Positions 56,195 to 64,000 of a stretch of 64,000 nt of DNA are shown here, in pieces; position 1 is the first letter of the stretch, and every line of letters starts with the position of its first letter. The notes under the pieces are model-generated. The model saw nothing but the letters and a program-made list of their open reading frames with translations. It was not told where the DNA came from and made no database searches. A program made the translations under genes and the position numbers. The DNA comes from Rhea pennata. Lineage: Eukaryota > Chordata > Aves > Rheiformes > Rheidae. Where the stretch lies: assembly GCF_028389875.1 (NCBI RefSeq), contig NC_084673.1, forward strand, positions 13,057,501-13,121,500, read 5' to 3'.

Positions 56195-56330
56195 AGCGAA
56201 CCTCAACGCGTCCCCAGAGCCCGCAGCCTGGGCAGAGCAGGGCCGAGGGACCCGGCGGCCTCGGGCCGCCCGCAGAGCCGCCACGGGCCGTCGCGGCCGG
56301 CTGCCTTCAGCACCCCGCAAGCAGCACGCT
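56195..56330. promoter_or_regulatory. Isolated CpG-dense patch downstream of SLITRK4
   Basis: About 135 bases with some 17 CpG dinucleotides and GC far above the flanks, in otherwise AT-rich DNA 2.3 kb beyond the stop codon. ORFs cross it on both strands (plus 56034-56465, minus 56386-56111), but neither translation resembles a known protein. It could be a small promoter or orphan CpG island, or an unmethylated regulatory site. Confidence 0.4.
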
Positions 56331-56499
56331 CCTGAAACAGCAAGCTCCAACGCCCTCTTTAAAGCCTTGGCAATGTATTGCATCAACGGGCAGCTAGGAA
56401 TTTTTTATGCCAAAAATGCATATGTGCATAGTAACCATCTCCTGAAAATCCCTATGACATTTTGATTTAAGTAAATTATTGTTCATGGATAACAGCAGC

Positions 56500-58659
56500 C
56501 TTTTGAAAGATAAACTCAGTCATTTATTTGTTATCATTTTATTATCTGAAGTTATTTATATACTTTACGTTATGGAGAAAATAATAAAACAACCCTCTTT
56601 CTAGGTTACAAGAGCATAAACAAATGTGTCTGAAAGTAGAAAATGTCTCTTTGCTTTCTTTTAAATAGAGAAGCTCTGTTTTTTGTGTTTTTTTTTTTTT
56701 AAACTTTGTTAAAAAATATACTCCAGGCTGTTTGCCAAGTATCATACCAGAATAAAAATTTTACAACAGTGTCATAAAGCCCTGAAATTAGAGGTTTACA
56801 ATGCAAAAAGCTGATACAGCCTTCCCCACAGTAATGTGGGTCTCGCTGTAATATTTGCTAGTTTCAAATTCATGAAAAACATTCATACTTATTTCCTATT
56901 AATCTTGATTGATTTATTTATTGACTGATTATAAAAGATGGATGGAAAAAGAGGTTCTGGAAGCAAAGGAGATAGAGGGTCTTATCCAAAGCTCATTGAA
57001 ATGAATGAAAAAATTCCTGTTCGCATCAATGAACTTATGTTAAATCTCATAGTATAGATTTTGTACGATACTTTACCAAGTACATCTCTACTCTCATCTC
57101 AAGCTACCATCTATCTGTGAGATGAAGTGGGTATTTTCCCTTTTCCCTACTACTTCTTTTTTTCTAGCTATTCAGAATCAGCTTTCACAAAGGCAAATTT
57201 TTACTCCGCATAATATGAACTATACAACATTCTGAACTGAACCGGGACCACTAGATTCATTTGACAGCATGGTTTTAAATAGACTTGATTTGCTATATAG
57301 TTCACTGTTTTGATAGATTTTCTGATTGACAGCAGTCAGACAAATAGTAAGAATAGAAAACTGATGCATATACAATTAAAATATTACCCTTACCATGAAT
57401 TCCTGTAAATACTTGTAGTGAAAACTATTTAGATTAAGCTGTAGAACCCTGAAAAGCAAGACAACTGATGGCAAGTAAATTGCCTGAGACACAATACTAC
57501 AAAACTAATGAATCTATTTTAAAATGCACCATTGGTAACAAATCTGAAATAAGATAATATGCTAATTTCACAAGAATAATACAGAACAATTTTATTATTA
57601 TACCTGATCACTTAATTCTGGATAATTCTATACATTACATCCCCAGTTTGTTTGGTATACTGTTCTGTTTTTATTTATATTGAATGATTAATGCATTGTG
57701 ATCAGGAAAACAAGTCAGGCATATTAAATACATATTAAGGAGTACATATTTTCCTATTTAGTATACAAAGTATTTCATAAATATGAATTATATTACAAAA
57801 ATAATTTCTGCTACGCTCACACAGTAAGCACTTTGACAATTTTGGAAAACCCGTTAGGGTTGCAAGCGTTTCACATAACTGAGAAGGAACTCTAGTTTTA
57901 ATTGGAGATGAGTCTTACAACAGATTCTGCATAAACAGCAAATATTTTCTTCAGATCACCACAAATGCTGCAGAAGTCAGGTTATTTTTGTTTTTAATTT
58001 TATGTATAGACAGGTATGTTTCAAGTGGTCAAATTTATTTCATCGGTATGTAATGCATGGTATATTTTAAACAAATATTTGCACAATTTAACATTATATT
58101 TCCAGTGGTTTCAAGATGCAGGCCATAAATGTAACCAATTTACACATACTATCGAATGTTCTCTCTTTGCATGCTTGTTACTTTTCAGATAATCTTTAAA
58201 CAGTGCCATTATAACACCACAAATCAAAGGATTACTCCAGTTCCACCAACTTAAATCCACGTGCAGGATGAAGGACCCAGCTGAGGTACAAACACCAGTA
58301 CCAGGTTTCTTGTGTTTGCGCTAACAAATCACAAGGAGACGAAGGTTTAGCATTTAAGGTACAAAACATATATGCCTCTTGAGGTTAAATTCAGTGTAAC
58401 GTGTATAAAGCATCCCTTTGGCAATAGAGTTTGCAGTATCCCTACAAGATTCCACAGGGCATGAGCTTTATGTAGTAAAACCTATTAAGGAATTTCTCCT
58501 CTACTGGACAAATCGTATGCAGCTACAGTTAATCAGACACCCTTGGATACCCCTGTCTCTATGCCTGTCAATATAATATAGTATTTGGAAGTTAAAAGTC
58601 AACAAAAGGCACTTTCATCATTAAATAAATGTCCTCTGTAGGCAATAAGATTGCATGAC
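56500..58659 (-). other. SLITRK4: Probable SLITRK4 3' UTR and flank
   Basis: This is AT-rich, ORF-poor sequence directly downstream of the stop codon on the minus strand. AATAAA hexamers on the minus strand occur among others at 58039-58034 and 57675-57670, and several more lie near 56.5-57.6 kb. None is followed by a convincing GT-rich element that I can single out, so the 3' end is unresolved and the lower boundary given is nominal. Confidence 0.4.
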
Positions 58660-61173
58660 CTATATTTTATTCAAAGCTGTTTGTTCTTCAAGGACTTGTA
58701 GGTAGTCAGGTGAACCTTGAAGTTTAGCTTTTAGTTCGAAATACTCACTCTTTCTTTGTTCTACTACAATTTTACTATGATTACCACCTATTAGAGATTT
58801 CTTGGTTTTTTTGTCTTGTTGCTTCTCTGGGTAACGTATTTCAAAGCCACTGACCCCTATACTGTTGTATTCTTTTTTACTTTCAAGAAAATTCTGAATA
58901 AATACATTGGAATCCCTCCCAGGGAATAATTCATCCAGTTCATCAATTGTGCTAAGTCTTTTTCTGGTGTCCACGTGCAATAAATCTTTCTCTTTGTCAT
59001 TAATATTTCTCAGAATGACTTTTTGCCCTGGTGGATCAGCAAACGTGAAGCCCATTTCAGAATCCTTTAAGCCACAAGTATGACTTTTGCTCATCTGCTC
59101 AATGGTTTGAGGAATGAAGGCTTCTGCTCCCAGTCCGTCTTTTTTGTTTGATTTGTGATCGTGCTTTCTTAGCTGCAGTTGCATAGAACTGCATTCTTGA
59201 TTTCCAATCCCTTCATGCTTTACAGTTGGTTTTTTGTTGCGTCGAAGCACAAAAACAAGAAGACAAAAAGCAACAAACACTGTTAAAATAAGCACAACTA
59301 ATATGCTTAAGATTAGGATGGACAATGGAACTGGGCCCCCAGGAGGACTCCGAACTGGTCCCAGCGGTGTTGTAAAAGTGACAGCAGGCACAGGACTAGA
59401 GAACAGAGCAGATGGCTTGTTTAGGAGTTTAGGACAGAGGATCTCATTTTTCAGAGACTTCAGTTCAATGTTAGCAAACTGCACAGGTGTCTCACATTTC
59501 AACTCCTTCACCACAATACCTTCATTTAATTTTTCAAGCCACAGTTTTAAAGCAACTAAATCACACGTGCAGTCCCATGGATTACCTTCCAAATCAATTT
59601 GTGTCAGAGATTTTAGCTGATCAAGAACGCCACTTACAGGTAAATACATGAAGTGATTGTTCCTCAGATTCAGTCTAGCAAGTGGTGCACCAGCAAAAAT
59701 GTATGCTGGCAAGCTTCGGAGAAGATTGTTGTTCAGGTAGAGCAACTGCAAATTTGGCATTAAGTCAAAAGTGCCTGCTAAGACTTCTTTGATAACATTG
59801 TATTCCAAATATAGATACTGCAAATTGTGGAGGCCAGCAAACATTTCTGGGCTCAGACGCTCTATTTGATTGCCATTGAGATACAATCTCCGTAAATTTG
59901 TAAGGTTGCGGAAAACTTCTCCTTTGATTACTGCAATCCGATTGCTGCCTAAATGGAGTAAATCCAGTCCCTCAAACTCAGTGAAATCTGTGGTGTCCAC
60001 ATCCTTAATATAATTGCCATTTACGTGCAGTTTCTTGGCATTTAAAGGTTTTGGTACGAGTTCGGCCATTGATTCTATATTTCTTTCTTGGCAATTTACA
60101 CTTAATCCCAAGTCAGACGGATGTGTTTTGCAAACACAGGGAACTGGACAAGGCGTTAAAGGAGGCACCCTGGTCTGATAGGATACGATTTGACTGAGAC
60201 TGCGATTGGATAGCGCTTTGCCTGCTACTATCCCTGAGATCTTAGAAGGATTTGTAGTTTTCGGAGGCTTTGTGACTAATCTGTGCATTGATGTCTGCGT
60301 AGTGTGGCCGTTAGGTGTGCTGTAACCCGGCTCCAGCTGCGAGGGAGGCAGAATGCGCACGTCAAAGTCACTCCCCGTCCCCATGGGGCATAGCTCTTGC
60401 TTGTTGGTTTCTTTCAACAGCCTTCCATACAAGTCACTGGGTGTCTCACAGATAGCTTCGCCAATGTAGATGTTATAGGGCATGTTCTCCAGCCACGCTT
60501 TCAAAGGCAACAAATCACAAGTACAATTCCAAGGGTTGTCTTCCAGCTGCAATTCGACAATTCGCCCAATATGTTCCAGAACTCCAATGTATGGAAGCTT
60601 CTGTATTCGATTCCCTCGTATATCCAGATGGGTTAGAGAAGCAAATCGAAAAATATTATCAGGAAGGAAAGAAATCAGATTGTCATTAAGGATGAGGACT
60701 TTCAGCTTGTGAAGCTTATTGAAGGCTCCTCGTTCAATAACTTTGATTAAATTGTAGTCAGCTTGGAGATACTCCAAGTTCTCTATGCCAAGGAAGGTAT
60801 CAGCTCGGAGAATCTTTAATTCATTGTTGTTCAAGTGCAACTGCTTTAATGCACTGAGACCCAGGAATGCTCCTCCCTCAATGTTCTGTAATTTATTATT
60901 ACCCAGTTGCAAGGACACCGCATGTGTAAAATTAAGAAAAGTATTTGGATATAGAACAATTAGCAGGTTGTTTTGAAAGTTAAGGTGGTAGAAATTAGAC
61001 CATGGTGGTTTAAGCTGATTTGGTCTGTAGACTGCAACCTTCTCACAGTTGACATAAAGTACATTCTCAACTGACACACAGGAGCAAACATTGCAAATTT
61101 CCACAGATATATCAGCATCTGCAGTTGTAGAAGAAACTGGAGATGACAGAACCAGAAAGACCCAAAGAAACAT
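58660..61173 (-). CDS. SLITRK4: SLITRK4, SLIT and NTRK-like family member 4, complete 837-residue coding sequence in one exon
   Basis: Neuronal single-pass membrane adhesion protein. By family knowledge, SLITRKs act at the postsynaptic surface, bind presynaptic receptor tyrosine phosphatases, and promote synapse formation or modulate neurite growth. Visible in the translation: signal peptide (about 1-18); first LRRNT (C27, C30, C32, C43); leucine-rich repeats (about 60-212); first LRRCT (NPWNCTCD, with C217, C219, C242, C262); a Thr/Pro-rich linker (about 265-340); second LRRNT (C342, C346, C348, C361); second LRR block (about 376-530); second LRRCT (NPWDCTCD, with C535, C537, C560, C580); transmembrane helix (about 615-643) followed by RRNKK; and a cytoplasmic tail ending in a Trk-like tyrosine motif (Y824, YLQVLEE) and QTALNKI. 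N-glycosylation sequons are at N81, N216, N323 and N423. The paralogue is assigned from near-identity to remembered mammalian SLITRK4 and its exact 837-residue length. The reading frame is open 33 codons further upstream, but that stretch is a polypyrimidine tract with splice acceptors, so the ATG at 61173 is preferred; it has A at -3. No frameshift or missing cysteine is seen. Confidence 0.98.
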   Translation of the reverse strand: MFLWVFLVLSSPVSSTTADADISVEICNVCSCVSVENVLYVNCEKVAVYRPNQLKPPWSNFYHLNFQNNLLIVLYPNTFLNFTHAVSLQLGNNKLQNIEGGAFLGLSALKQLHLNNNELKILRADTFLGIENLEYLQADYNLIKVIERGAFNKLHKLKVLILNDNLISFLPDNIFRFASLTHLDIRGNRIQKLPYIGVLEHIGRIVELQLEDNPWNCTCDLLPLKAWLENMPYNIYIGEAICETPSDLYGRLLKETNKQELCPMGTGSDFDVRILPPSQLEPGYSTPNGHTTQTSMHRLVTKPPKTTNPSKISGIVAGKALSNRSLSQIVSYQTRVPPLTPCPVPCVCKTHPSDLGLSVNCQERNIESMAELVPKPLNAKKLHVNGNYIKDVDTTDFTEFEGLDLLHLGSNRIAVIKGEVFRNLTNLRRLYLNGNQIERLSPEMFAGLHNLQYLYLEYNVIKEVLAGTFDLMPNLQLLYLNNNLLRSLPAYIFAGAPLARLNLRNNHFMYLPVSGVLDQLKSLTQIDLEGNPWDCTCDLVALKLWLEKLNEGIVVKELKCETPVQFANIELKSLKNEILCPKLLNKPSALFSSPVPAVTFTTPLGPVRSPPGGPVPLSILILSILVVLILTVFVAFCLLVFVLRRNKKPTVKHEGIGNQECSSMQLQLRKHDHKSNKKDGLGAEAFIPQTIEQMSKSHTCGLKDSEMGFTFADPPGQKVILRNINDKEKDLLHVDTRKRLSTIDELDELFPGRDSNVFIQNFLESKKEYNSIGVSGFEIRYPEKQQDKKTKKSLIGGNHSKIVVEQRKSEYFELKAKLQGSPDYLQVLEEQTALNKI
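58666..58671 (-). terminator. AATAAA poly(A) hexamer inside the last SLITRK4 codons
   Basis: The last codons of SLITRK4 (Leu-Asn-Lys-Ile-stop) contain AATAAA on the minus strand, 3 bases before the TAG stop at 58662-58660. Cleavage 10-30 bases further would leave almost no 3' UTR. It may simply be coincidental codon use, since Asn-Lys is AATAAA. Confidence 0.25.
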
Positions 61174-61223
61174 CTTCTTGTGATCAGCAAGCAACCTTAG
61201 GCTCCTGAACAAAGATAAAGAAT
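61174..61223 (-). other. SLITRK4: 5' UTR start of the SLITRK4 coding exon, with two alternative splice acceptors
   Basis: Read on the minus strand, a long pyrimidine run (about 61260-61226) ends in CTTTAG, so an exon could begin at 61223. Nineteen bases later a second acceptor reads TTTGTTCAG, so an exon could begin at 61204. Both lie just upstream of the start ATG at 61173. Family knowledge agrees: SLITRK genes have an intronless coding region preceded by spliced non-coding 5' exons. Which acceptor is used cannot be decided from sequence. The choice alters whether an upstream ATG in the first exon stays in frame (see findings). Confidence 0.75.
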
Positions 61224-62044
61224 CTAAAGAAGAAAGAAGGAAAGAAAAAAGAGAATGTTTTTCAGTTGTCACTGTTCCAAAAAGTCGTTTGGGTTAAAAA
61301 TTGTACTCCACTGAGCTACTGTACCTGCCAAGGATTTTAGATAAACTACAAGCACTGAATTTCAAACAACACGAAAGGTTTTAACAACCCAAACAAAATA
61401 CACAGGAGATAAAATTTCAAATACGGAATGTAAATCTCTATAGACAAATACAAATAACTTTGTAAGGTCTATCAAATATATTTCTTTCTTGCACGCCAAA
61501 CATGCGTAACTAGCAAAGTAAAACAACCAAAGGAGATTCCAATTTTATGCACATTTACTCTTCTCAGTCCTGCAATGCTCGCATGTTGCGGTGCATTTCA
61601 GGAATGCTAAACAAAAAAGCTGAAGTTATGTATGCCCAAAAATCTGAGCTGGATAGCACAGTACAGAAAGGATGAAGCTGCTGGCAAAAAAATCAGTGTC
61701 CACACTCAATGCATATATATATCTATAACATCGACGCATACAGATACCACTACATCAATACTGAGATTCACTCAAGGGATACACGGGCATGCACGCACAT
61801 TGTTTCTGTTGCTAATTTTACCTAGCTTAAGTAAATAGGTGGTAAATCGATCACAGAAATACAACGAACTATCCATAAAATGGGAAGATCAGCTCTAGGC
61901 AACCAATGGGGGCACACAGATGTGGAAGAAGCATGCACAAGCACACAATCCCATTCCCAGGAATAATACCACCACCCTGAGTCTCACGGCGAAACAAAGT
62001 CACAATTCACCAGCCTGACACTACTGAAACCTGAGAACAACAAC

Positions 62045-62085
62045 TTTTTTTTTTGTTTTGTTTTTTTTTTTTAAAAAAAAAAAAA
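62045..62085. repeat. Poly-T run followed directly by poly-A
   Basis: T-rich runs broken by two G residues, then 12 T followed by 13 A, at the gene-proximal edge of the CpG island. Simple low-complexity DNA; the T-A junction could form a short hairpin. Confidence 0.9.
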
Positions 62086-63239
62086 GCTTATGTAATTTGC
62101 TCTTATCCCTGCACTAATACAGAGGTGGCTTTCAAGAACCCTTCGCATACAGCCAGGCCAGCTGAACTGCCATTTTTCAGGCTGAAGAACTGAAGCCACA
62201 GCATTTCCTCTGAGTTACACGCTGTTTTTTTTCCTAACCAACCAGTCAACAATCAATTGCTTCCCCCCACCTTCCCCATTCCTCTGCTTCCCAACTTGCC
62301 ACTTTCCTTTCACACTGTGGGAAGCGACCGAGTTGGAAGGAGGGAGCCGCGAGAGAAGTGGAGGAAGCAGGAGCCAGATGGAGGGAGGAGAGTCGGACCG
62401 GAGGGAGCCGCAAGGAGGGGAGGACGAGCCGGGGGACCCGGGAGGGAGGGCGAGGCAGGAAGAACGGGAGGGCAGCAGGACGAGAGGGGAGGGGGGCGCC
62501 GGGAAGAGGGGAAGGGTGGCGGAAGGGGTCGGGGAGGCAGCGGGCAGCGCGGGGAGCAGAGCGGCCGCTGCGGCTCCGCTGCCCGGGGGCAGCCCGATGC
62601 CCCGCTGCGGCCGCCCCCGTTGCTCCATCGGCCGCCGGCTCCCGCCTCGCTCCGCGGGGCCCCGCGCTCCGCCGAGCGGGCGCGCAGCGCGGCCGCCGCG
62701 GGACCCCGGCGCGCTGCGCAGCGCTGCGCGGCGGGTCGGCGAGCCCGGCCAGGAGCGCAGACACTACCGCAATTTTTTGCCGCAACACGATGGCCGGAGC
62801 CGGCTCGGCTGGTGCGGGCTCCCCGCTGCCGCGGGCGCCCCGTCGCCCCCTGGCTCCAGGCGGGGGAAGGGAGGAGGGACACTGGCGCGCACACACGCGA
62901 CGCGACGCGACGCGCACACACGCCGCGTGGGAAGGGGGCACAGCGCGGCGATGCAGCCCCGCTCCCCTTTGCGCACCCGCCCCCCCACCCGCCGCTCAGC
63001 ACCTTCGCAAAGTCCAGCCCGCAGCGCCCGCACAGCCCCGCCGCGGCACGGATCCTGCCCCCGTCCCTCCCACGCCTCCGCCGGCGCATCCGCCGCCAGG
63101 GACGCCGCCGGCTCCGCTGCCCGAGCTCCGCGCCGCTGCTCCGCGGAGCCGGGGAGAGCCGAGCGCCGGGAAGAGGCTCCGGGAGGAAGCCGCTGTCGCC
63201 TGCTCGGTTTTGCACCCCCCTCTCCCCCCGGCAACCTCT

Positions 63240-63305
63240 TAAAAATAGCAGCAATAATAATTATAGTAATAACAAAACCTTTGGAATAATAACAATAAAA
63301 AAATG
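63240..63305. other. AT-rich strip inside the CpG island
   Basis: About 65 bases made of AATAATAA-like and AACAATAA-like sequence interrupt an otherwise GC-rich island, about 55 bases downstream (in SLITRK4's direction) of the GTGAGT donor. It contains AACAAT/ATTGTT, the SOX-type core. Function unknown; see findings. Confidence 0.6.
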
Positions 63306-63360
63306 AACCGCCAACGTAAAGGCAGCCCCCGCCCCCGCCGCCCTCCCCGCCCGCACTCAC

Positions 63361-63600
63361 ACGCCCGGCGGGGCGGCCGCCCCCGGCGATGCTCCCGGCG
63401 GCGGCGAGCCCGGCTCCTTCCCTTCCTCGGCGGCCGGGGAGCCCGCGGCCCCGCTCCGCGCAGCTGGGCGCACACGCGGAGGCAGGCAGGCCGGCCGGCC
63501 GGCGGGAGCGAGGCGCGGCGCTGCGGGTGCCCGGCGGGCTGCGCCGCACGCAGCGCCCGCCCCGCCGCCGAGGCGCCCCGCGCACACGCGGGGAGAGGAG
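63361..63600 (-). other. SLITRK4: Possible alternative SLITRK4 5' exon ending at a GTGAGT donor
   Basis: A second donor-like site reads CGT|GTGAGTGCGGG on the minus strand, with the intron beginning at 63360. The exon's 5' limit is not visible; the far coordinate given is nominal. No ATG occurs on the minus strand between 63361 and 63800, so a transcript starting here would carry no upstream ATG, unlike one using the 63804 donor. Mammalian SLITRK4 is known to have alternative 5' UTRs, which makes this plausible but does not prove it. Confidence 0.3.
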
Positions 63601-63803
63601 CCCTCTGCGCACGGGCGCCCGCTCCCCTCGCACTGCTCGCGCCCACCCCCTGCACGCAGGGAGCCCCCTCCCCTTCGCCGCGCGCACACGCGCGCACACG
63701 CGCGCACCCCCAGCGCTCGGGCGCTGCTTGGGGGAGAGGCGAGGCGGGGAGCGGCCCGAGCGCACCGCAAGCGCGGACCCGGCCCCCGCCGGGACGCCGT
63801 TAC

Positions 63804-64000
63804 CTTCCCCGCGGAGACGCCCCGCTGCGCCCGGCGGGGCTCAGGCCGGCGCGGGCGGCGGCGGGCGCCCCCCGGGGCGGCGGGGGCGGCGGGGCCATGG
63901 GCCGCGCGGCTCCGAGCGCGGCGCCGAGCGCGGGTGGGACGGTGCCGCTGCCGCCCCGCGCCGGGCTGCCGCCGCCGAGCACCGCCGCGTGGAAGAGCGG
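63804..64000 (-). other. SLITRK4: Putative SLITRK4 first exon, cut by the window edge
   Basis: The minus strand shows GGGGAAG|GTAACG with the exon's last base at 63804, a good match to the donor consensus, inside the CpG island upstream of SLITRK4. The exon extends past the end of the window, so the transcription start is not seen. It contains an ATG at 63898-63896 (C at -3, G at +4, a middling context). The frame from this ATG runs open to the donor as a Pro/Ala/Arg-rich stretch beginning MAPPPPPPRG. Without splicing it stops at the TAA just inside the intron. Confidence 0.5.

Larger units (their letters stand above)
61205..63803 (-). other. SLITRK4: Putative SLITRK4 5' intron
   Basis: This is the interval between the candidate donor (intron begins GTAACG on the minus strand at 63803) and the nearer acceptor at 61205. 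It is about 2.6 kb long. The gene-proximal part (61.2-62.2 kb) is AT-rich, with no ORF worth reporting and a poly-T/poly-A tract at 62045-62085. The distal part overlaps the CpG island. The boundaries are inferred from splice consensus only. Confidence 0.55.
62330..64000. promoter_or_regulatory. CpG island, probable SLITRK4 promoter region
   Basis: This interval is very GC- and CpG-rich, in sharp contrast to the AT-rich rest of the window, and it continues to the window edge. It begins with a purine-rich GGGAGG-type block (62335-62520) and contains tandem ACGCG units at 62895-62914 and alternating CGCGCACA runs near 63681-63706. No TATA box is obvious. It lies directly upstream of SLITRK4 on the transcribed side. 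The many long overlapping ORFs in all frames are a by-product of the scarcity of AT-rich stop codons and are not annotated as genes. Confidence 0.85.

Noticed and set aside
59234..59620. Plus-strand ORFs antisense to SLITRK4 (also 60397-60636, 60482-60712)
   Set aside because: Shadows of the SLITRK4 coding sequence.
61174..61272. A 33-codon N-terminal extension contiguous with SLITRK4, starting at an ATG at 61272
   Set aside because: It translates a polypyrimidine tract and two splice acceptors (Ser/Leu/Phe-rich). Starting at 61173 gives the family's exact length and a proper signal peptide.
62215..63982. Long overlapping ORFs (up to about 350 codons) on both strands of the CpG island
   Set aside because: These are GC-rich shadow frames of Arg/Pro/Gly/Ala with no domain; stop codons are rare at this composition.

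Overview
The window looks like a piece of a bird genome. The main evidence is one fully readable gene, SLITRK4, together with three CR1 (chicken repeat 1) LINE fragments whose 3' ends carry the ATTCTATG-type octamer usual in birds. Overall repeat content is low: recognisable transposon sequence is only about 1.3 kb of 64 kb. CR1 also occurs in crocodilians and turtles, so bird is an inference, and I cannot name the species. SLITRK4 is X-linked in human; in birds I expect it on chromosome 4 or 4A, but nothing in the window proves the location.

Layout. Positions 1 to about 56,000 are an AT-rich gene desert with no coding gene that I can support. It holds CR1 fragments at 1903-2418 (-), 24466-25224 (+) and 48068-48129 (-), several microsatellites, a few perfect inverted repeats, two RFX-like X-box motifs about 0.5 kb apart near 39.6-40.1 kb, and two isolated exon-like signals (19322-19435 and 42167-42225, both +). 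A 130-base CpG-dense patch lies at 56.2 kb. Positions of about 56.5-58.66 kb are the probable 3' UTR and downstream flank of SLITRK4. The complete 837-codon SLITRK4 coding sequence lies in one exon on the minus strand (61173 down to 58660). A 2.6-kb 5' intron follows at higher coordinates. Then comes a large CpG island (about 62,330-64,000, continuing past the window edge) with two candidate 5' exon donors, at 63803/63804 and 63360/63361.

How it fits together. The island is the likely SLITRK4 promoter, transcribed leftwards. Non-coding 5' exons in the island splice to an acceptor 31 or 50 bases upstream of the start codon. The 56 kb beyond the 3' end is the kind of gene-poor flank in which distal regulatory elements of a neuronal gene would be sought. 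The most interesting observation is that the 63804-61204 splice combination leaves an upstream ATG in frame with SLITRK4, giving a 42-residue N-terminal extension. Using the other acceptor, 19 bases further upstream, turns the same ATG into a terminated uORF. No previously undescribed system with a coding core was found; most of the window is ordinary avian intergenic DNA.
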